DNA of 64,000 nt from a virus: the IMG/VR virus record IMGVR_UViG_3300046318_000144, positions 20,770 through 84,769 of that record; one strand, given 5' to 3'. Position numbers and translations under genes: made by a program. The stretch's first letter is position 1. Each line of letters opens with the position of its first letter. The notes under the pieces were generated by a model that saw nothing but the letters and a program-made list of their open reading frames with translations, searched no databases and was not told the origin of the DNA. Below, one piece after another: positions 61,528 to 64,000 of this stretch.

Positions 61528-62111
61528 TACTTAGACGCTCCTGCCGTAGCTGGAGTCTTAGTTGAGATACGGTTCTCGGCAAGAATCGGAGTGTAGACCT
61601 TAGAAGTTGCAGTGATTGGATCCTTGTAGCCGTAGCGAACCAGACGGAAGCGAATAGCACCGTGAGTAATTCCTAGACGCTTAGCAAGACGATAAAGGGT
61701 GACACCCTCTACTCGGTGTGCGTAGTCGAGAAGCTCGGTATATTCCTCTGCCTCTTCACGGTACTTAGAACCGTTAGAGCGAACCTGCTGAGCGTAAGGC
61801 TGAAGCTCTAGTAGACGAGCTAAGGTGTCAGGGCTTGGCTCTACGTAAACAGGCTTTGGCTTTTCTGGCTTGATTGGTGGCTCTGGAACTTCATACTCGA
61901 TCGACAGAGAGGTAACAATACCTGTGTTCTTCGAAAGCTGACGTACTCGTTCACGAGTTAGGTGTGATGCGTTAGCGATTGCTTCGAGAGTCCATCCAGC
62001 TCGGCGGAGTTCGTAGATGTACGAGTCTCTAATCTCCGAGTCAACAATGCCTTCAAAGTTTTCGTAAACGAACTGTGGAAGAGTTTGATTCTTCTTGATG
62101 TAGTTTGTCAT
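61527..62111 (-). CDS. Two-HTH DNA-binding protein, terminase small subunit candidate
   Basis: The 194-residue protein has two helix-turn-helix units: GWTLEAIANASHLTRERVRQ at residues ~39-58, of the sigma region-4 type, and GVTLYRLAKRLGITHGAIRF at ~135-154. A Pro-rich linker (PEPPIKPEKPKP) separates them. Upstream of the large terminase in actinophages such proteins are likely TerS or a late regulator. It has the best promoter in the right part of the window just upstream, and an AAAGGA site. Confidence 0.65.
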   Translation of the reverse strand: MTNYIKKNQTLPQFVYENFEGIVDSEIRDSYIYELRRAGWTLEAIANASHLTRERVRQLSKNTGIVTSLSIEYEVPEPPIKPEKPKPVYVEPSPDTLARLLELQPYAQQVRSNGSKYREEAEEYTELLDYAHRVEGVTLYRLAKRLGITHGAIRFRLVRYGYKDPITATSKVYTPILAENRISTKTPATAGASK

Positions 62112-62138
62112 TTTTTTCCTTTATTCATAACTGTACTA

Positions 62139-62166
62139 ATGTTAGTGTCTTTTATTTTTTTGTCAA
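62139..62166 (-). promoter_or_regulatory. Candidate promoter of the packaging operon
   Basis: On the minus strand a perfect TTGACA (62161-62166) and TAACAT (62139-62144) are spaced by 16 bases in a very A/T-rich context. It lies 28 bases before the HTH/TerS-candidate ATG, giving a short 5' leader that contains a six-codon frame whose TGA overlaps the start (ATGA). Confidence 0.65.
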
Positions 62167-62185
62167 GGGTTTTTATTTTTATTTT

Positions 62186-62473
62186 TTATTTCGAGTCTTT
62201 TTTAGACTTACCCTCGGCAATGTGAATTGGAACCTCTTGGATGTCAACCTTGATTTGGTCGGTAGTGCTGCTAGTTGTGACAGCTACGTCAACAACATTA
62301 ATTACTCCTTCGAGAAGCCGTGTAATGCTATCGATCTCTTCAGTCGAGGTGTCGACAGGGCACTCGATATGCATCACGCAGTCCATGAAATCGAAAACGC
62401 CGCTATGAGCTAAAGCATCTCTAAACTGCTCCGAGTTATCAACTTTAAGTTTGATTCTGCTATTGGTATTCAT
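62186..62473 (-). CDS. Hypothetical protein, 95 aa
   Basis: I do not recognise this small protein. It has 95 residues, a hydrophobic/acidic core (FDFMDCVMHIECPV, then RLLEGVINVVDVAVTT) with helix-strand alternation, and a Lys-rich end. No membrane segment or enzymatic site is obvious. It follows the tiny membrane proteins and precedes the TerS-type gene; it may belong to the lysis or the packaging region. Confidence 0.55.
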   Translation of the reverse strand: MNTNSRIKLKVDNSEQFRDALAHSGVFDFMDCVMHIECPVDTSTEEIDSITRLLEGVINVVDVAVTTSSTTDQIKVDIQEVPIHIAEGKSKKDSK

Positions 62474-62491
62474 TTGGTGGTGTTACCTTTC

Positions 62492-62647
62492 TTAGTTCTT
62501 ATCTTGGTCATCGTAGTCCAGAAATATATCCTGGTCAAGTTCAGAGGTTAGTGGGCTGAACATAGCTGTAAGAGCTACAAAACCAAATAGAAGTATTAGA
62601 AAGAGTAGAACTAGCACTACAGCTACTAAAAGGATGATTGTAAGCAT
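62492..62647 (-). CDS. Tiny membrane protein, 51 aa (holin candidate)
   Basis: From the ATG at 62647 the frame encodes a very hydrophobic N-terminal helix (residues 2-30, LTIILLVAVVLVLL and so on) and an acidic tail (DQDIFLDYDDQDKN). AAGG stretches lie 12 bases upstream, a little far. The TM segment with a charged tail and the position beside a cell-wall hydrolase and two more tiny TM proteins suggest a holin or membrane-adaptor. Confidence 0.55.
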   Translation of the reverse strand: MLTIILLVAVVLVLLFLILLFGFVALTAMFSPLTSELDQDIFLDYDDQDKN

Positions 62648-62671
62648 TTTATTTTAAAACCTTCCTTGGAG

Positions 62672-62827
62672 TTAAAAGTTAGAAATTGTAAGCGCCGCTA
62701 TTGATGCAATAAGCGCTAGAGGCTGAGTGATCGGGAAAAAAGAAAGAATAGACGCTGCTACTAAGAGAGTAGACGCTAGTAATGGTTTCCAACGGAGAGA
62801 ACGAAAAAAGAGAAGGATGTTGATCAT
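62672..62827 (-). CDS. Tiny membrane protein, 51 aa
   Basis: From the ATG at 62827, adjacent to the stop of the preceding frame (TAAATG), 51 residues are encoded with a basic start (FFRSLRWK) and two hydrophobic stretches (LLASTLLVAASILSFF and PLALIASIAALTI). Two TM segments with a basic N-terminal part is a common holin layout. The AGGA site is about ten bases upstream. The direct coupling to the upstream frame is a good sign that both are genes. Confidence 0.55.
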   Translation of the reverse strand: MINILLFFRSLRWKPLLASTLLVAASILSFFPITQPLALIASIAALTISNF

Positions 62828-63004
62828 TTATTGGTTGTCCTTTTTGTCATGTGGATATACTACACCAAGAAGTGGTGTATTAGCAAGTTCGTCTTTTTTC
62901 TTGTTTTTAAGATCGTAGACGCGGATAGATTCAATGATGCTTAGAAGAATGGTAGCTACAAATATGGTAACTACTATGGTCGTGTGTACTGTGTCTGAGT
63001 TCAT
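62828..63004 (-). CDS. Tiny membrane protein, 58 aa
   Basis: From the ATG at 63004 the frame encodes a short polar start, one TM helix (residues ~9-25, TIVVTIFVATILLSII), then a Lys-rich region (KNKKKD) and a charged tail. It is the first of three tandem tiny membrane genes after the cell-wall hydrolase. A weak TTGACT (63036-63041) and TATGCT (63016-63021 or 63011-63016) are upstream, with poor spacing. A lysis or spanin-like role is possible. Confidence 0.55.
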   Translation of the reverse strand: MNSDTVHTTIVVTIFVATILLSIIESIRVYDLKNKKKDELANTPLLGVVYPHDKKDNQ

Positions 63005-63074
63005 AAAATAAGCATAGCATAAGTGGGCAGTTTAAAGTCAATGCCCAGGACTTGTTTCGTTTGTGTCTTTTTAT

Positions 63075-63710
63075 TTAGTTATCAAGGACGCGAGTAAACA
63101 CTACCTTGCTGTTGTTGTTTTTGGCGTAGCTATACGCGTTATCTATTCGGGTTAGGTGGCCCTTCTTAGGGGCGTGCACCATCTTCCCATTACCGATGTA
63201 GATTCCTACGTGGTAGGCAGACTTTGATCCCTTATACATGAAAGACACAATGTCTCCAGGCTTGGGATGCTTGGTTCTTACTCCAGCATTTGTCTGCTTG
63301 GACGCCCGATGTTCTAATTCCACATTCATCTGAGCGTAGGTCCAGAGAACCAGACCTGAACAATCCCATCCTGAGGGAGTTGTTCCTGAAAACACGTACC
63401 AAGTTTTTCCGACGTGTTTCTTAAGACTCTTCAGAGTCTTAGCTATCTTCGCTGAGTTCTTGTCTCTGATAGCTTGCAAAGCGAGTTTCGCTTCCACAAT
63501 CTTCTGAGCCTCAACGAAGCGGACTGCTGTTTCCAGAAAGTCCTGTTTCTTAGCTACCTTTAACGGAGCACTATGGGAGCCCTCCGAAGTTGTAGCTATG
63601 TTTACTGCTGCCTGTGCTTTAAATACTGGCGTCTGTTGTGTCGGACTGACACATCCAGTTGTAGTAAAAACACATGCTGTTGTTGCGACTATTCCTATTA
63701 GCCATTTCAT
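63075..63710 (-). CDS. NlpC/P60 cell-wall hydrolase with lipoprotein-like signal
   Basis: The C-terminal ~110 residues are an NlpC/P60 cysteine peptidase: C117 in GWDCSGLVLW, H167 in AYHVGIYIG, and H179 in MVHAP. They cleave peptide stems in the cell wall. The N-terminus is a hydrophobic signal peptide ending in TTTGC (C20), close to a lipobox although position -3 is Thr. A charged helical linker separates the two parts. A secreted, lipid-anchored hydrolase would need no holin for export, or could be a superinfection or remodelling enzyme. Next genes are the three tiny membrane proteins. Confidence 0.85.
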   Translation of the reverse strand: MKWLIGIVATTACVFTTTGCVSPTQQTPVFKAQAAVNIATTSEGSHSAPLKVAKKQDFLETAVRFVEAQKIVEAKLALQAIRDKNSAKIAKTLKSLKKHVGKTWYVFSGTTPSGWDCSGLVLWTYAQMNVELEHRASKQTNAGVRTKHPKPGDIVSFMYKGSKSAYHVGIYIGNGKMVHAPKKGHLTRIDNAYSYAKNNNSKVVFTRVLDN

Positions 63711-63803
63711 TTAGCGACCTACCTTTCCTGATTTGGGTGAGTTAGTACTCGGTCGTTTATTGTTACGGGGTTTAGTTTCGTTTTTAGTTATAAGGTGCGA
63801 AAA

Positions 63804-63837
63804 AGAGTGTATCAACTTTTATTGTCAGATACACTCT
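63804..63837 (-). terminator. Perfect 10-bp hairpin upstream of the hydrolase gene
   Basis: Ten-base perfect arms (63804-63813 and 63828-63837) enclose a 14-base loop, and on the minus strand four more T follow. It lies in the 63711-63991 non-coding stretch, between the hydrolase start and the right edge. It may end minus-strand transcripts from beyond the window, or be a leader attenuator or operator of the hydrolase gene: a TATATT box (63844-63849) lies just upstream of it. The remainder of the stretch is A/T-rich, with a T7 run at 63897-63903 and a G-rich patch near 63942-63952. Confidence 0.5.
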
Positions 63838-63991
63838 CCACTAAATATATTATCACAATACTGGCGTCCAAGATCTAAAACAAGGGTTTTGGACGATTTT
63901 TTTAAAAATTTGTGGAGCCGAATTTTGTATTTTTAAAAAGAGGGGGGTGGGGTATTTTTAGTCTTTTTTCTAATTGCAGAAGAGGAGGACT

Positions 63992-64000
63992 ATGCTATAT
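63992..64000 (+). CDS. Possible start of a plus-strand gene cut by the right edge
   Basis: AGGAGG (63983-63988) is followed after three bases by ATG at 63992 and two further codons before the window ends. The ribosome site is strong but close to the ATG. It would be divergent from the hydrolase gene. Only three codons are visible, so this is a weak call. Confidence 0.3.

Noticed and set aside
63942-63952. G-quadruplex
   Set aside because: Only two G-runs (G6 and G4) are present, too few for an intramolecular quadruplex.
1-64000. tRNA genes, integrase, repressor, attachment site, IS element
   Set aside because: I looked in the gaps and small frames and saw none with adequate support; long gaps are few and mostly promoter or hairpin regions.

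Overview
The window is most of a tailed-phage genome (siphovirus type, HK97-like head). It looks like an AT-rich phage of an actinobacterium. The actinobacterial link rests on a WhiB-family regulator, actinophage-style capsid maturation, major tail and portal proteins, and an MSMEG_6728-like glycosylase. The low GC (roughly 40-43% by eye) and aquatic-looking collagen and lectin fibres would fit a freshwater Nanopelagicales-type host, but that is inference. I see no integrase, repressor, tRNA, rRNA, IS element or CRISPR, so a lytic life style is likely. The left edge cuts a gene open (the collagen-like fibre) and the right edge may cut a second one, so the genome continues beyond both ends or is circular.

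Layout. (1) 3-5089, plus strand: two collagen-like tail fibres and a legume-lectin-like protein, probably the host-recognition module. (2) 5273-7870, minus: prim-pol/SF3 helicase, closed by an intrinsic terminator. (3) 8096-11062, plus: a small island with a membrane coiled-coil protein, a small HTH-like protein, a calcineurin-like phosphoesterase and a GT2-TPR glycosyltransferase. (4) 11028-22100, minus: WhiB-zinc-ribbon regulator, small unknowns, a DNA glycosylase with its own leaderless promoter, a GT-B-like protein, then a compact replication/recombination block (SSB-like, Sak4-like ATPase, PD-(D/E)XK Fe-S nuclease, SNF2 helicase, RuvC-like, DNA polymerase A, dCMP deaminase). (5) 22109-42497, minus: tail and capsid genes, read right to left as major capsid, second structural protein, major tail protein, terminator, neck genes, tail chaperones with a programmed -1 frameshift, tape measure, distal tail protein and a baseplate hub gene that appears split by a frameshift. 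(6) 42622-62111, minus: packaging and head morphogenesis (HTH/TerS candidate, TerL, portal, Dps ferritin, a giant helicase-zincin polyvalent protein, a giant capsid maturation protease). (7) 62186-63710, minus: lipoprotein-type NlpC/P60 cell-wall hydrolase followed by three tiny membrane proteins (lysis/holin candidates).

How it works together. Regions 6 and 5 build and fill the head and tail. Region 1 supplies adsorption fibres encoded on the opposite strand. Regions 2 and 4 replicate and recombine the DNA with largely phage-encoded enzymes. WhiB, Dps, the two glycosyltransferases and the giant helicase/peptidase look like tools for takeover or protection of host and DNA.

The most interesting items are: the ~2.5 kaa SF1 helicase plus HExxH zincin protein sitting among head genes beside a Dps; the CCCAAAT slippery site in the tail chaperones; the likely single-base lesion splitting the tail hub gene; a 12-bp palindrome centred exactly on the start codon of a leaderless gene; and a repeated SH3/FCCH-like module spread over several tail proteins.
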